A stretch of 64,000 nt of DNA from Gigantopelta aegis (Eukaryota; Mollusca; Gastropoda; Neomphalida; Peltospiridae): positions 37,453,492 to 37,517,491 of the forward strand of contig NC_054701.1 in NCBI RefSeq assembly GCF_016097555.1, read 5' to 3'. Positions within the stretch are counted from its first letter, which is position 1. Each line of letters starts with the position of its first letter. The notes under the pieces were generated by a model. The model ran no database searches. It saw only the letters and a program-made list of their open reading frames with translations, and was not told where the DNA came from. This document shows, one piece after another, positions 43,168 through 55,060 of this stretch. The translations under genes and the position numbers were made by a program.

Positions 43168-46100
43168 GTGTGATTTAGAAGATAACCATATTGAGTTTTT
43201 AGATTTGTGGGTAGGACTTTCCTTTGGTTCTGTCACATATAAAGAACATTATAAATACTTATCTTAAATAAGAGGGTTAGGAACTTAGGGTTAGTGACAG
43301 TGTCAAAAGAAAGTCCTTCCACTAACTGTATATTTGGTATTTCTTTGGTATTTGGTACCTGGCTACAATCAAATTGTAGACCCTTGAACCGTCAACTTGA
43401 CCTGTTCCAATTGCTAATAACGTCACTTTCTAATGACATCATTAGCATTCCAGGTGTCATTTTCATTTGATCCTGGAAAAAGAATGTAATTAACCAATCA
43501 CACACCATCAGTTTACAATTTCTAATGATTAGTGTTGTGGATTTGATATAGCCCACAAAGATTTTTATCAAATGACTTGGTGTTCATGATGTTTTAAAAT
43601 TATATGCAGGTTGTTGAAATATAGTTCTGGTACCTACTGTCCTACATTATAGCTAAGTACATTCAGCAGTGTAACTAAAAACACAAGCTTGTGTATTTAT
43701 TTAGCAATAGAAGTGTAAAATGTTTGGGGGTATTTGCAGTACAACTTTTGCCGTCTAAGCAAGCTAAAAGGAAGCACAAAATTAATAAACAGCTTCATCA
43801 CAAATGAGTTTTAGAAGAAAAAAAAGTGTCTTGAAAATTACAATATACAGTTGTCTGTGATGGCTGTTCAAAATGTTTGGCTACAATTTCTGTGGATCAT
43901 ATTAATTTTATAGGACAGGTATAAAAATTAACAGTTTGCTACAACTTTGGTGTTTAAGTTAATTGAAATTTTCCAGCAAGAACACGGTGTATATAAACCT
44001 TTATTTTTGATATGCTATATATGCATTGACTGTCAAGTTATTAATGTGCGTTTACTATTACACCAACTTTGATTCCTCAACAGTTCAGAATTTCAGTTCA
44101 GCATCTGCAGGTACACATACTTATGACAGCACTGGAATATTTCAGTATACACTGGACAGTCCAAAACTGAGCACTGAGCAGAGAACATTCTATGAAGATA
44201 ATGGATTTCTGGTCATAAAGAAACTGGTATCCAAGGAAAATTTGGATAAATATAGGTACATGGATAATGTTATTCAATTTAGTGTCACTTGCTAACTTAA
44301 CTACTAGGGCTCACATTGGAACCATTTTTAGTTTAGCCAGTTTTCAGATATACTATGTAAATATTTCCTTGAAAATTATTCAAATGTGGAACATAGCCAC
44401 ATCAGGGGGTGGTACGTAGTCCAGTGGTAAAATTATTACTTGATGTGCTGTCAGTCAGGGATCGGTTCCCGTCGATGGGCCCATTGGGCTATCTCTCGTT
44501 CCAGCCAGTGCACCATGATTGGTATATCAAAGGCCATGGTATGTGCTATCTTGTCTGTGGGTTGGTGCATATAAAAGATCCCTTGCTATTAAAGAAAAAA
44601 TGTAGTGGGTTTTCTCTCTAACACTATGTCGGAATTACAAAATGTTTGACATCCAAAAGCCGATGATTAATAAATCAATGTGCTCTTATGGTGTTGCTAA
44701 ACAAAACAAACTTTATAGCCACTTCGATTTAAAATTGGCTAATTTGGCAATGGACAGGGTGATCCCTGCTTAACAGAATTTATTGTAACAAGCCTCACAA
44801 AAGTATAGAAATGTATTTACTTAATACATAAATTCACATACATGTAATTTAGAAGCAACTAGTCATACTGGTAGCACATATGTTTAAATGTGGAATTATA
44901 ATTGTAAACACCAGGATTCAAATTTTGCCATGGTATTAATGGCAAGTGTCGTTGCTCACAGGGCTTCTAGAATTTTTATAAAATCCACTAGCTATGGCAT
45001 CAAAGATTTTAAAAATTTACTTGCCACAATTTAAAATTCACTAGCCCTACTTTACATGTACTTTAAGTTAATACAATTTACTAAACAGTAGTAATAATCA
45101 GATATGTCACCTAAAGGGGGAGATAGAGCTTAAAAACATTAACATTGGGCTTTGGGGTGGGGCAGGATATTCATATTTATAAAATTGACTTAACTGCAAC
45201 TCTTTTTCTTTCTTTTTTCACTAGCTGTTGGGCATGGTAATAGTAGTTATTTACTAGCCTAACATTGAATATCACTAGCTATGGGAGTGGGCCAGGCTAC
45301 CATAATCTAGAAGCGCTGGCTCACCTTACTTGCTGCTGTGCCCCATAAATCGGACAATGGCAAGAAAAAATTTGTGATGCCCTAACTAGTTTACCACCAT
45401 GCCTTTTTCATTGCGTGAAACTTTAAAAAACTTTTTTCTCAGAAAACTTGATAGAAAATAAATTGCCTTTGGGTCCATCTTTTGAAGGAAACGTTTGCCA
45501 TGGTGCCTCTCCAACTTGCCTTGATGCCTTAATTGTTTTCAAACAATCAAAGGCAACATTTGCCATGCCCACCAAAATTAAAATTCGAACCCTGGATCAC
45601 CTTATTCTTTGAACAGTAGCATTGGATAGCTTGTGAAAAAGAATAATAATCCTTTTTTTTTCAATATGTATGTTTGTCTAGAATTTATTTTCTTGTTCAT
45701 GTAAAATACATGTAATTGTACATGTTACATGTATAGGTGAAACTTGTCTTAATTTAATGACTGCTTCCATATTTTGTTATGACATGCAAGATGAATTAAA
45801 TTTTGTTGTGAAACCAAAAGAATTAATGAGATAAAATCATTCTTAGGGGAAAAAAAATTTCAATGATATGCATCCGATTTTATTCTAATATATATATTTT
45901 TTCTTCTTTCAGAGAGCGTTTTGAAAGGATTTGTAAAAAAGAAATACAAGTGCCTGGTTTAATTGTAATGAGAGATGTTGCCATTGCTAAGTCAGAGTTT
46001 GTTGCAGGAGAAAAAGCTGTCACAAAAATACAAGACTTTCAAAATGATGAGGTTCTCTTTGAATACTGCACCCTTCCTGAGGTGATTTCTTTATATTCAT

Positions 46101-48445
46101 GCTTTCAGTCTATTGCTAAAAAGAAAACCTGTTGATACCACACAAACTGTTCATACCAATCTTTTATGTGCACTTTCCTCACAGACAGAATAGTAGGCTT
46201 ATATATCACTGTCTTGGTGGAACACTGTTGGTGATTACTTTGGTGTTTGAAAAAAAAAAAAAAATATTATCGATAGTTTATGTAGCTTAATTATAGAACT
46301 TAATACTTATCTAATTAATTATGTTTTAATAAATGATAATTAAGTTGTGTTTCCCTAAGTACAGTATTTTGTTATTTCATGAATATTTCTAGTTTAAAAT
46401 ATCAAAACACTAGTTATTATTTGGGAACTTTCTACAAAATTCAGAATGGTATTACGGCAGAATATTTTTTTTAATCCATAAATTAATATTCCACAGGGTG
46501 TAATCTCAAAAGTATTGAAATAAAAACCAGCATAATTAAACACATGTGCATGATTTAAACTAGATCCAGAAAGAGTTGTCAGATTATTATTATATTACTA
46601 CGGCAATTGTCTTTTTTACTTGTAAATTTGACTCATTTATAAAATATTGGTCTAGTTGTCATAATCTATTTCAACAACAGTCTTAAGATGAACTTGTAGG
46701 TCTCGGGGTCTCTGGTAACCACCAAATTCACCTACTGGGAATTTAAAAACCTAATGACAAATATTTTTAATTTGGCAAAATAATTTCATGATATACCGGT
46801 AATTGATTTTTGGTGGGAAAAGAACTGGTTTTACAGAGAATTTTGAGAAATGATTTCCTTGCCCAGAGCTACGTAGCTTCATTCCTGTACACCTTAATGT
46901 CTTGTAAAGGAAAAGGCCTACTTACTTACATGTGCCTATGTGAGTTATATTTAAATAGAATTGACAAGAATAGTAGTACATTGTTACAGATGTTACTAAG
47001 GTTAATATTTGTGATATATGCATATATTTAGATATTTTTTTATATTTATATATATGTATCTTTAACACTGATGTCTTATAAAATTTTCTGTTATTTCAAA
47101 TGTGGATATCATGTACTAAAAAAATAAATAAATAATAATAAAAAAAACCCAAAAAACAACAACATATGGGCTCTTGTGAAAAAAAACACAAAAAACTGGT
47201 ATTTTAAGAAAGCAGTGTTTTTTAATACATGTTGTTATTTATAATATGTCTTAATTTGCATTAAAACAAACAACCATTTCCAGAGACCCACCAGACATAA
47301 TAATAAAAACAAATCAAGTGTTCTTTCTCACTACCATGTCATCATTTTTCGAAGAGGTCTTACTGTGACATGGAATTGAATTAGTGTGTTAAAATAATTG
47401 TATTAAATTTATATTCTGGTACAGGTGCTTGATTACGTGGAATGTTTTACTGGTCCCAACATCCTAGCTATGCACACAATGCTGATCAACAAACCACCAG
47501 ATCCAGGTAGAGAAATATTTTAGTTTTGATATCATCAAATTTGAAACAATTAATAACATATATAGTAGAAGGTAAAAAAGTGTGTGGAGAATTAAAAATT
47601 GCTGTACACAATTCCAGGGGTTTGTAATATTTTACATTGATTATGTAATTGAAACGTAATTGCAGTCAGAAAACATCTATATGACTGGAAGATTGCGTCC
47701 ACTCCGGAGTGCCTTGTGTGCAACGGAGTGGACTCAGTCTTGCATGCCTTTTTTCACTGCAACAAAACAAAACTATTTATAAAGCAAATTGAACCAATCT
47801 TCAAAAAACTTTTCGGCAATAAATTTCGCTTGAACCCATACGCCATGATTTTTGGCATAAAACATAAGCCTGGAGATTATGCATCGCAGTTAGGAATTTT
47901 TCTTTGGAGTAAAGCGATAAGGGTAATATGGACAACTAGAAAATTATTAGAGGGCGATAAGCCATGTAACGAAATGGCACTTTTCAAACATTTAGTTTAT
48001 TCAAGGGTTGAAATAGAATTTTTTGCCGCCTTAGAGCGGCCCAACAAAAAAGAAAAATTCTTAAGACACTGGTGTTTCAAGGGGGTCATTGCCTCGTGCA
48101 ATGATGCCTTTGACATTACATATAAACTATGATATAAAAAAATGGCAAATTGCACCAAATGTAGAAAAATAGACCTGGACCCCCCGGCTTGTAGCTTTGG
48201 GGGCCAAGTCCGCAAACCAGGTTTATATATTGTAAATACACATCACCTAAGCCATATACACTAATCACAGTAAAGAAAACAAAAATACAAACATGCACTA
48301 ATTAAAATGTATATTATTTTGAAACAAGCACTGACACTTATATGTATATCCTTATTGGCCACATTCAAGGAGAACCTGGTTTATTGTAAATAGGGAGGTC
48401 TTTTCTGAAATAAATGGGGCACCCGGCATGTTCGGGACCTGCTTG

Positions 48446-48488
<43 letters not shown>

Positions 48489-51400
48489 ATCCTAGCTATG
48501 CACACAATGCTGATCAACAAACCACCAGATCCAGGTAGAGAAATATTTTAGTTTTGATATCATCAAATTTGAAACAATTAATAACATATATAGTAGAAGG
48601 TAAAAAAGTGTGTGGAGAATTAAAAATTGCTGTACACAATTCCAGGGGTTTGTAATATTTTACATTGATTATGTACTATACTGTTCATAGAGTAGAGTTA
48701 TGGAATACATTAGCCATGTTATAAGACTGATGCACTTTTAAAAAACTGACCAGCACTGATGTGAATTGATTATCTTTGCACTGTGTAGTACAAATCATGT
48801 ACGCCATCACTACTTTGCCAATCTAGTTTTTAGATGACAGTAAAAGAATGGATTTCTTTGAAAAAACAACAACTAAATATTATTTTAATATACACTAAAA
48901 TCCTTCTTTTTTTTCCTCTTTTTTTTTGTGGTTAACTAGGAAAGAAATCATCTCGGCATCCTTTGCACCAAGACTTGCACTATTTTCCATTCCGACCTGC
49001 TAACAGGATTGTGTGTTCCTGGACAGCCATGCAGAAAATCAATCGTCAAAATGGCGGTCTTGTTGTTATCCCTGGAACACACAAAGGACAACTACTGGAA
49101 CATGAGTATCCCAAGTGGGAGGTGAAAATCTCTGAACTTAGAAATGTGTTTAAAATCTGAAGTAATACTGTAGATCCTGAAATTAACGTGTCCCTACATT
49201 AATGCCAGTGATGGTGGGCAGACTAAAATGCGACATGAAATTAATGTGAGTGGCCTCCCTTTGAAATATTAGCGTGCTATAAAACCCATTTACGTGCGAT
49301 GGATGTCTCGGCTTTTGACAGGGTGGCCAAAAACCCTGCAATCGCCGCACGTCGCTGCTATATTGCTGGACTCTTGAACAATTAGTCTGTCTCGCCTGCA
49401 ATGAATTGTTTTCCAATTGTGTTTTATAAATATATTAGAATTAAAATTTTCTTTGTTTTGTTTTAATAACGTGGGACACAGACAAAACATAGAAATAAAT
49501 GCATCATATTATTAATGCGAATAACACAAGCTCACATTTTTCGCATTAATGTTATGATCGCATTAATTTCAGGATCTACAGTATATAGATGAACTATAAG
49601 ATGTTCGCTCACACCCACCTCACAAAACCAAACGGTACTGACATTTGAGCAAATATTAAATCATTTTCATTATGTATACTGGGCAAAACTCAGTGATTTT
49701 TATCTATTCATTTATTCAAAGAAAATTCTATTCCCCATTTCGTTTCTTATTACTAAGCCCTGTACATTTATGATTTCTAACATTTGTTAAAATATGTACA
49801 TATTTTCTTAGAATACAATATCTGGGAAGGGGTTGGTGATTGTGGAACTGCCTTACATACCATCCTTAACTTAATGTATATTATTTGTTATTTACAATGC
49901 AGTTTTTTATTATTCAGGGAGGAGTAAACAAAATGTATCATGGCATCCGTGACTTTGATCCAAACAGTGCTAGAGTACATTTGGACATGGAGGAAGGTGA
50001 TACAGTATTCTTCCACCCAATTCTTATCCATGGGTCTGGCATGAACAAAACCGATGGATTCAGAAAGGTTAGCACAAGTCTAGATTTACTGCCCTTTATA
50101 AATATATATATATATTTTTTTTTAATTGTGCGTTTTTAATGAACAGAATTCAAAAGTAATATTCCAGTTTTATGCCCAACACTACACCATTTGTTTTTCT
50201 TTTATATTATAAACATACAATTATTCAGCTGCCGCTGTTTTTCTATTTAGTTATAAATCACTAGCTCAGAGTCATGTACTTTAGCAAATACATTTATATG
50301 GTGTAGATTAATTTTTTTAATATGTTTCACAAAATTAATTTTATTGACAAGTCTAATACTGGTGTCCTTATACAATATTCCACTTCAACCATATTGTTTT
50401 TAATACTTTGCTAAAATGAAATAATGACTTGAAAAATAATGACTAGATATGTGGCAGTTAGCTTGTACTCACCACATGTACATATAATAGCAAAGAAAGT
50501 AACAATTATACTTACTTACGTACTTACTTATACCTATTTGCTTGCTGGAAAAACCCTCCTTAGTCAGGAATGTAGGCTATGGTTTTTCTCAAGAAGAAAT
50601 TGGGGTTTTTAATGACACCACTAGATTACATTGATTTATTAATCATTGGCTATTGGATGTCAAATATTTGGTAATTATTAGTCTTAAGAATGAAAAGCTG
50701 TTACATTTTTCCATTAGTAGCAAGGGATCTTTTATATGCACCATCTTACAGATAGGATAGTACATACCACAGCCTTTGAGGGTTTTTCTTAAGTGGTTAG
50801 ATTAAAAAATACTTGAAGAGTCATTTCCAAAGAATGAAAAAACTCAATAATTGTTTTTTTTTAGCAACACATGCATATTTATAAAAATGACAAATATGTT
50901 TGTATTCCCAATATAGATTGATGAAAAATAATTCTACATATATATTTTTAGAAAAAAAAAATCAATATTTTTCACAATCAACCCAATTTATCAACTTATT
51001 TCACAACTAGCTTTTGAATTTTGTAATACATTTGTACGAGCATTTTTAAAAGCTATAATTTTTAGACATTTTCCTTTACGGGTGAAAATGGACTAAATGA
51101 GCCATATACTTGACTGTTGATTTTAAATTTATCAATTACATTTCATAAAGGCAATGAAAATGTTAACAAAGCTGAAATGTAGATCAAAGAACCTTGACAC
51201 TCGCATGTTTAAAGAAAACTATGAAGCATACCACTAAACAATCTTGGAGATTTGAGACCTTTTGCCGTCATGTAATAGTTGTCTTACTGGTGTTGATTTG
51301 CCATGGTTGATCGAAGTCTAGGCAAGTTAAAGTTAAAATTAAAGTGTGTTTTGTTTAACGACACCACTGGAGCACATAGGTTAATTAATCATTGGCTATT

Positions 51401-53797
51401 GGATGTCAGACATTTGGTAGTTCTGACATATAGTCATCAGAGGAAATCCGCTACATTTTTCCCAATGCAGCAAGGGATCTTTTATATGCACTTTCCCACA
51501 GACAGGAAAGCACATACCACGACCTTTGTCCAGTTGTGGTGCACTGGTTGGAATGATAAAAAGACATATAGTCATCAGAGGAAATCCGCTACATTTTTCC
51601 CAATGCAGCAAGGGATCTTTTATATGCACTTTCCCACAGACAGGAAAGCACATACCACGACCTTTGTCCAGTTGTGGTGCACTGGTTGGAATGATAAAAA
51701 AAACCCTAATCAGCTGAATATGGATCAACCAAGGTGGTTCGATCTGGGCAAGTTATGCTGTTGTTTCTAATTGATCCATCCGTTGTATATAAGAAATTGC
51801 CTCCAGTCAAACCAAACAAATTGTCTTTATATTTTCCAGTTTGCTTAGATAAATAACTGTCCAGATTAACAAACACATTTACTGAGTGAAAAGTTCATGT
51901 TGTATATCAACTGTCTGTTTCCCAGACTACTGGTGTCCAGTGATTAATTGCTCATCTTAGATTATTATGTGGAGACAGTTAAAATACAGTGAAACCTGTC
52001 TAAACTGGATCATGTTGGGACCTAATATTTATCCGATTTAGACAAGAAACAGGGTTTAGAAGGTCACAATTTAGAATTAAAAAAAATTGGGACCATGAAA
52101 CTTGGCCAGTTTCGACAGGATTCACTGAATTACCATATTGATTCCATATAAGTCACATGCAAAATGGGAGCTAAATATTACTCTCCTTGAACTAATCTCA
52201 GGGGAGTGATGGGGAGCAACACTGAGAGCTCCCCCTAAATGGTGGGCTCTGGTTTATAGAGGTATCATTGTAATTCACTATTTACACTTCATTCCAAAAA
52301 AAGAAGAAGTTTGTTTTGTTTAACGACACCACTGGAGCACATTGATTAATTAATCATCAGCTATTGGATGTCAAACATTTGGTAATTCTGACTTGTAGTC
52401 ATCAGAGGAAACCACTATATTTTTTCTAATGCAGCAAGGGATCTTTTATATGCACTTTCCCACAAAAAGGAAAGCACATACCACGACTTTTGTCCAGTTG
52501 TGGTGCACTGGTTGGAACGAGAGAAAAAAAAAACAATCTGCTGAATGGATCCACAGAGGTGGTTTGATCCTGCGACGCAAGCACCTCAAGTGAGCACTCA
52601 TACACTTCATTCAATTTGCTATAATGAAATTATATTTATGCCAAACTTTATCACTATTTATTTTATTACATCAGCATCATATTGTATTTGTTACCTGCAC
52701 TGTTTCAGTCTATCTCAAGCCATTTCTCTACCGGTGACTGCGAGTACATAGATGTTAGCAAGTCCACACAGGGAATTATAGCAGATGAAGTGCTGGACCT
52801 TGTGGTGAAACGAGTCGGAGTGAAAAAAGATGAAGTCGACTATCAGGTAACCGAATAGCCATCTCTGTTTTTGTGCTGGGGTGTAGTTAAACATACAAAT
52901 GTACATACATATTCCACTATTAAGTTAGATAAAGAAGCCAGATTACTTAGGATTCTTTGTTTCTGTATGTAAATCTTAATTTAATTTCTTTTTTTTAGCA
53001 ATATGAAAACTCTCATCAAATTAGTTTAGTAAAAAAAGTTTGGTTTTGTTTACCACCACCACTAGCACACATTGAATGATTAACCTTCTGCTATTCGATG
53101 TCAAACAAATGTATATGTACACATACATGTTAGAACCAAGGTTGAATATCAGCAAGTTAAACCTTAGCTGCTAATGGAAAAAAATTGTGGATTTCTTCTG
53201 TGACTATATTATGTCAGAAATATTAACTGTTTGAGATCCAGAAGTCTTGTGATTAATTAATGTGTTCCCTAGTTATGTTGTTAAACAAAACAAACTTTTA
53301 AAGTAAAATTCAGCCAGTTTTGTTCTTTAACAAATGATTTATTTCTATTACCAAACCAAATATTAATACCAACAGAAAATCCAATAATATTACATAATTG
53401 TTGAATGGCCCCTAAATGACCGTGGTCCCGTATGGAACTTGGTTATTATGATTTGGGTGAAGATAATCTAAAAAACCACAATTCATAGCTTACATATATG
53501 TTTGGAATTCAACTGACATCAGTTTGCATATCCCTCTAATTCATCTGTCTTATAACCAACAATTTAATCAAATACTTAGTAAAATATATGGTTACTGCTA
53601 TTAACAACTGGACTGATATTGCTGAACCTAGCTACTGATGTACTTTAAAAAAAAAAAAAAAAAAAGCATTTTGATCTACTACAAACACCAGCATGACCAG
53701 AAACATATTGGATTGATCAAAAAACTTTTTTCTTTTTTTTCAGGATATATGGAGGTACAAAAGTCGCCTAGTCAGAGGAGTTGACCAAAACCAGTGA
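43062..53797 (+). CDS. PHYH: Phytanoyl-CoA 2-hydroxylase (PHYH), complete 8-exon gene
   Basis: Peroxisomal Fe(II)/2-oxoglutarate dioxygenase that hydroxylates phytanoyl-CoA at C2, the first step of alpha-oxidation of 3-methyl-branched fatty acids. Coding exons: 43,062-43,167, 44,084-44,255, 45,913-46,081, 47,425-47,506, 48,940-49,121, 49,918-50,067, 52,709-52,846 and 53,744-53,797. All junctions have GT...AG and phases agree (1, 2, 0, 1, 0, 0, 0). The product is about 350 residues against 338 in human, and I recognised it by recall of the human protein. Conserved blocks: [81 protein letters not shown] and [10 protein letters not shown]. The first exon-intron junction is the least certain. Introns hold SINEs, MITEs and a LINE. 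It ends tail to tail with the GH20 gene. Confidence 0.93.
43213..43316. mobile_element. Hairpin MITE in PHYH intron 1
   Basis: AGGACTTTCCTTTGGTTCTG ... CAGTGTCAAAAGAAAGTCCT, a diverged and longer relative of the perfect hairpin at 2,773-2,830. Confidence 0.75.
44084..44255 (+). CDS. PHYH: PHYH exon 2
   Basis: Codes for [32 protein letters not shown] and the DKYR end, phase 1 to 2. The phase 2 end after Arg agrees with the human exon boundary at the equivalent residue as I remember it. The acceptor CTCAACAG is followed by a second possible one 13 bases on (TTTCAG). Confidence 0.85.
44405..44713 (+). mobile_element. SINE, head B/tail C, in PHYH intron 2
   Basis: Nearly full length, flanked by ATAGCCACATC (44,393-44,403) and ATAGCCACTTC (44,715-44,725). 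Core and tail are moderately diverged. Confidence 0.85.
44960..45325. mobile_element. Possible old MITE, GGGCTTCTAGAA ends
   Basis: CAGGGCTTCTAGAATTTTT at the left and ATAATCTAGAAGCGCTGG at the right form weak inverted ends around CACTAGC-rich DNA. Confidence 0.4.
45913..46081 (+). CDS. PHYH: PHYH exon 3
   Basis: CTTCTTTCAG precedes; GTGATT follows. Codes for [30 protein letters not shown] and FEYCTLPE, phase 2 to 0. Confidence 0.9.
46158..46230 (-). mobile_element. Diverged SINE core fragment
   Basis: CTTTTATGTGCACTTTCCTC ... CAGACAGAATAGTA and TCACTGTCTTGGTGGAACAC resemble the shared core in minus orientation. Confidence 0.5.
46240..47424. other. PHYH intron 3, nothing recognised
   Basis: AT-rich, with A-runs near 46,245 and 47,120. 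No further element was identified. Confidence 0.4.
47425..47506 (+). CDS. PHYH: PHYH exon 4
   Basis: Codes for [16 protein letters not shown], then [11 protein letters not shown], phase 0 to 1. Its last 47 bases and 141 bases of intron are repeated exactly at 48,488-48,675, on the far side of a LINE. This upstream copy has both splice sites; the downstream copy has the donor but no exon-4 acceptor. Confidence 0.92.
47460..48675 (+). mobile_element. 5'-truncated LINE with identical 188-bp target duplications
   Basis: The LINE (47,648-48,487) carries the end of ORF2: [18 protein letters not shown], a CxxC...HxxxxC zinc-knuckle region, and ...[10 protein letters not shown] before TGA at about 48,130. 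A 3' UTR and a terminal A-run of 30 or more bases (48,451-48,487) follow. The flanks 47,460-47,647 and 48,488-48,675 are identical over 188 bases, far longer than the usual 7-20. The A-tail suggests an L1/Tx1-type element. Identity of the flanks means a recent insertion. Confidence 0.88.
48940..49121 (+). CDS. PHYH: PHYH exon 5 (HxD iron site)
   Basis: [15 protein letters not shown] contains the His-x-Asp pair (HQD) that binds Fe(II), equivalent to human His175/Asp177. It continues VCSWTAM and [13 protein letters not shown] to YPKWE, phase 1 to 0. Confidence 0.93.
49168..49581. mobile_element. Tc1/mariner-type MITE in PHYH intron 5
   Basis: 414 bp, ends CTGTAGATCCTGAAATTAA and the complement of TTAATTTCAGGATCTACAG, flanked by TA on both sides (49,166-49,167 and 49,582-49,583). 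Non-coding. Confidence 0.85.
49918..50067 (+). CDS. PHYH: PHYH exon 6 (distal His and Arg)
   Basis: [10 protein letters not shown], then [20 protein letters not shown]. The His in LIHGSG is the third iron ligand (human His264), and the following FRK Arg (human Arg275) binds 2-oxoglutarate. Phase 0 to 0. Confidence 0.93.
50603..50782 (-). mobile_element. SINE fragment, tail C, in PHYH intron 6
   Basis: Minus-strand: tail complement (AATGACACCACTAGATTACA) to core (CATACCACAGCCTTTGAG). Head missing. Confidence 0.8.
51338..51700 (-). mobile_element. SINE, tail C, with perfect 138-bp internal duplication
   Basis: Minus-strand tail-C SINE from TGTTTTGTTTAACGACACCA. The section 51,425-51,562 is repeated without visible differences at 51,563-51,700. 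The head is probably of the D type (CAGCTGAATATGGATC follows). Confidence 0.85.
51986..52272. mobile_element. pogo-like MITE
   Basis: ACAGTGAAACCTGTCTAAAC at the left; the right end complements to ACAATGATACCTCTATAAAC. The CAGTNNAACCTGTCTAAA type of end is shared with a fragment at 54,286, and suggests pogo/Tigger mobilisation at TA. Confidence 0.55.
52313..52592 (-). mobile_element. SINE, head D/tail C
   Basis: Minus-strand, nearly complete. The head complement contains GATCCTGCGACGCAAGCACC, a tRNA-like B-box region different from heads A and B. Core and tail C follow. Confidence 0.85.
52709..52846 (+). CDS. PHYH: PHYH exon 7
   Basis: CACTGTTTCAG precedes; GTAACC follows. Codes for [16 protein letters not shown] (human AISCHFASADCHYIDV) through [11 protein letters not shown], phase 0 to 0. 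Confidence 0.92.
53036..53300. mobile_element. Two SINE tail-C fragments in opposite orientation
   Basis: 53,036-53,110 (minus, TTTGGTTTTGTTTACCACCA) and 53,167-53,300 (plus, ending TTAAACAAAACAAACTTTT) form an imperfect inverted pair within PHYH intron 7. Both are old and diverged. Confidence 0.65.
53744..53797 (+). CDS. PHYH: PHYH exon 8 and stop
   Basis: CTTTTTTTTCAG precedes. Codes for [17 protein letters not shown] then TGA (human DIWMFRARLVKGERTNL). No C-terminal PTS1 tripeptide, as expected for a PTS2 protein. Confidence 0.92.
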   Translation, partial: DIWRYKSRLVRGVDQNQ

Positions 53798-54108
53798 CAT
53801 TTTCTTCCAGAATGTTGCAGTGATTAAACTGTAGTACCACAAGGACTTTTTAAGTTCAGAGTATGGATATATTGGACAAGTATTTACCCATGATTAATAA
53901 CCACACTGCAAAGTAAATCAGTCTTTTAAATGGTGCATTGTGTCTTATCGTATGGTTTGATTTTGCAAATAGGACTGAAAGTCAAGTGGCAAAATTTAAG
54001 TTTTTTCAATTTACCCATAAAGTTTTTGCATTGTTTAAATTATCTTAATGATGTATGTTCTTGACATTTATGATGTTTAAAAATACTGGAACTTGAAAGA
54101 AAAGAAAA

Positions 54109-54285
54109 AAAGCTTTATTTAATAACACACAATCAACACATTGTCATTAGAGTAATATGGCATCAGACATATTTAAGGACAGATAATTTGGGATCTTTTA
54201 CATGCACCATCCCATAGACAGGATAGTACATACCATGGTTTTTGTTGCACCATTTATGAAGCACTGGCTGGAGTGAGAAATACAG
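54109..54285 (-). mobile_element. Diverged SINE, tail A
   Basis: Minus-strand: GCTTTATTTAATAACACAC ... CATCCCATAGACAGGATAG ... AGCACTGGCTGGAGTGAGAA. Part of the middle is deleted. Confidence 0.75.
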
Positions 54286-54470
54286 TGGACCCTGTTCAAG
54301 CCGGCATCTGTCTAAACCAGATTTCTGTGGAAACCGGCACATTTTTAAAGTCCTGTCCAGCTACCATTAATTTATTAGGAACACAACTCTGCCTACACTG
54401 GATGCTGTCTGATCCGGACTTCGGATGCAATTTTAAGTGTCAGTTTGTCAATTGGGAGAGAAAAAGAGTA
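54286..54470. mobile_element. pogo-like MITE end
   Basis: CAGTGGACCCTGTTCAAGCC and CCGGCATCTGTCTAAACC resemble pogo/Tigger-type termini. Only one end is identified. Confidence 0.4.
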
Positions 54471-55060
54471 GGTCCATATTTCTACATATACATATTCTAA
54501 GCAAGACAATTCAAGTATATTGTTGTTTTAATTATTAAAAAGGGCTATATTTGTAGGAAATATGTCACAGGGAATACAAACTGAGAATCCCATTTTGAAA
54601 AAGCTGTCTTTTAAATGGTATAATACATGAAAATGTATAATTTGCAGCTTTATAAACTATATTTATTACGGGTTTCGCTGTACTATGATATTTTATTGTA
54701 TTTTCAATTGCAGTGCACTGGTTAAATGACATCACATGTGAAATCATTTGGGATATTTTTGTTTATATTTTCAAAAATTTCTTAAAATATAAACACTTAT
54801 AAAAAAATTCCCCAAAGCAGAGTTTAGTGGATTTTGGATATGATGTTCTGCAAAACACAGCACTTTTAATGATACCAAAATCATTTCTATACCATTTGTT
54901 TTCCAGGTTCGACCACTTTTTCACCTACAATGACCAGATTATGGGCTCTGTCCCACCCCAATAATTGTACTTGACAGTTCCTCCCTCATATTAATTTTGC
55001 TTTCTGATTCAAACAAAAAGTGTTGTTCTAGTCGTCATAAGTGGTACTATGAAGAATAAA

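Larger units (their letters stand above)
53798..55060 (+). terminator. PHYH: PHYH 3' UTR with candidate polyadenylation signal
   Basis: The nearest clear AATAAA is at 55,055-55,060, about 1.26 kb after the stop; later ones occur near 55,205 and 55,560. The region includes SINE and pogo-like fragments at 54,109-54,470. The true 3' end is not determined. Confidence 0.35.

Noticed and set aside
48488-48534. Second PHYH exon 4
   Set aside because: It is only the 3' part of the exon, preceded by a LINE A-run with no acceptor; it is half of a target duplication.
51303-51770. 155-codon frame with internal repeat
   Set aside because: Entirely SINE sequence; the repeat in the peptide is the 138-bp tandem duplication, a multiple of three by chance.
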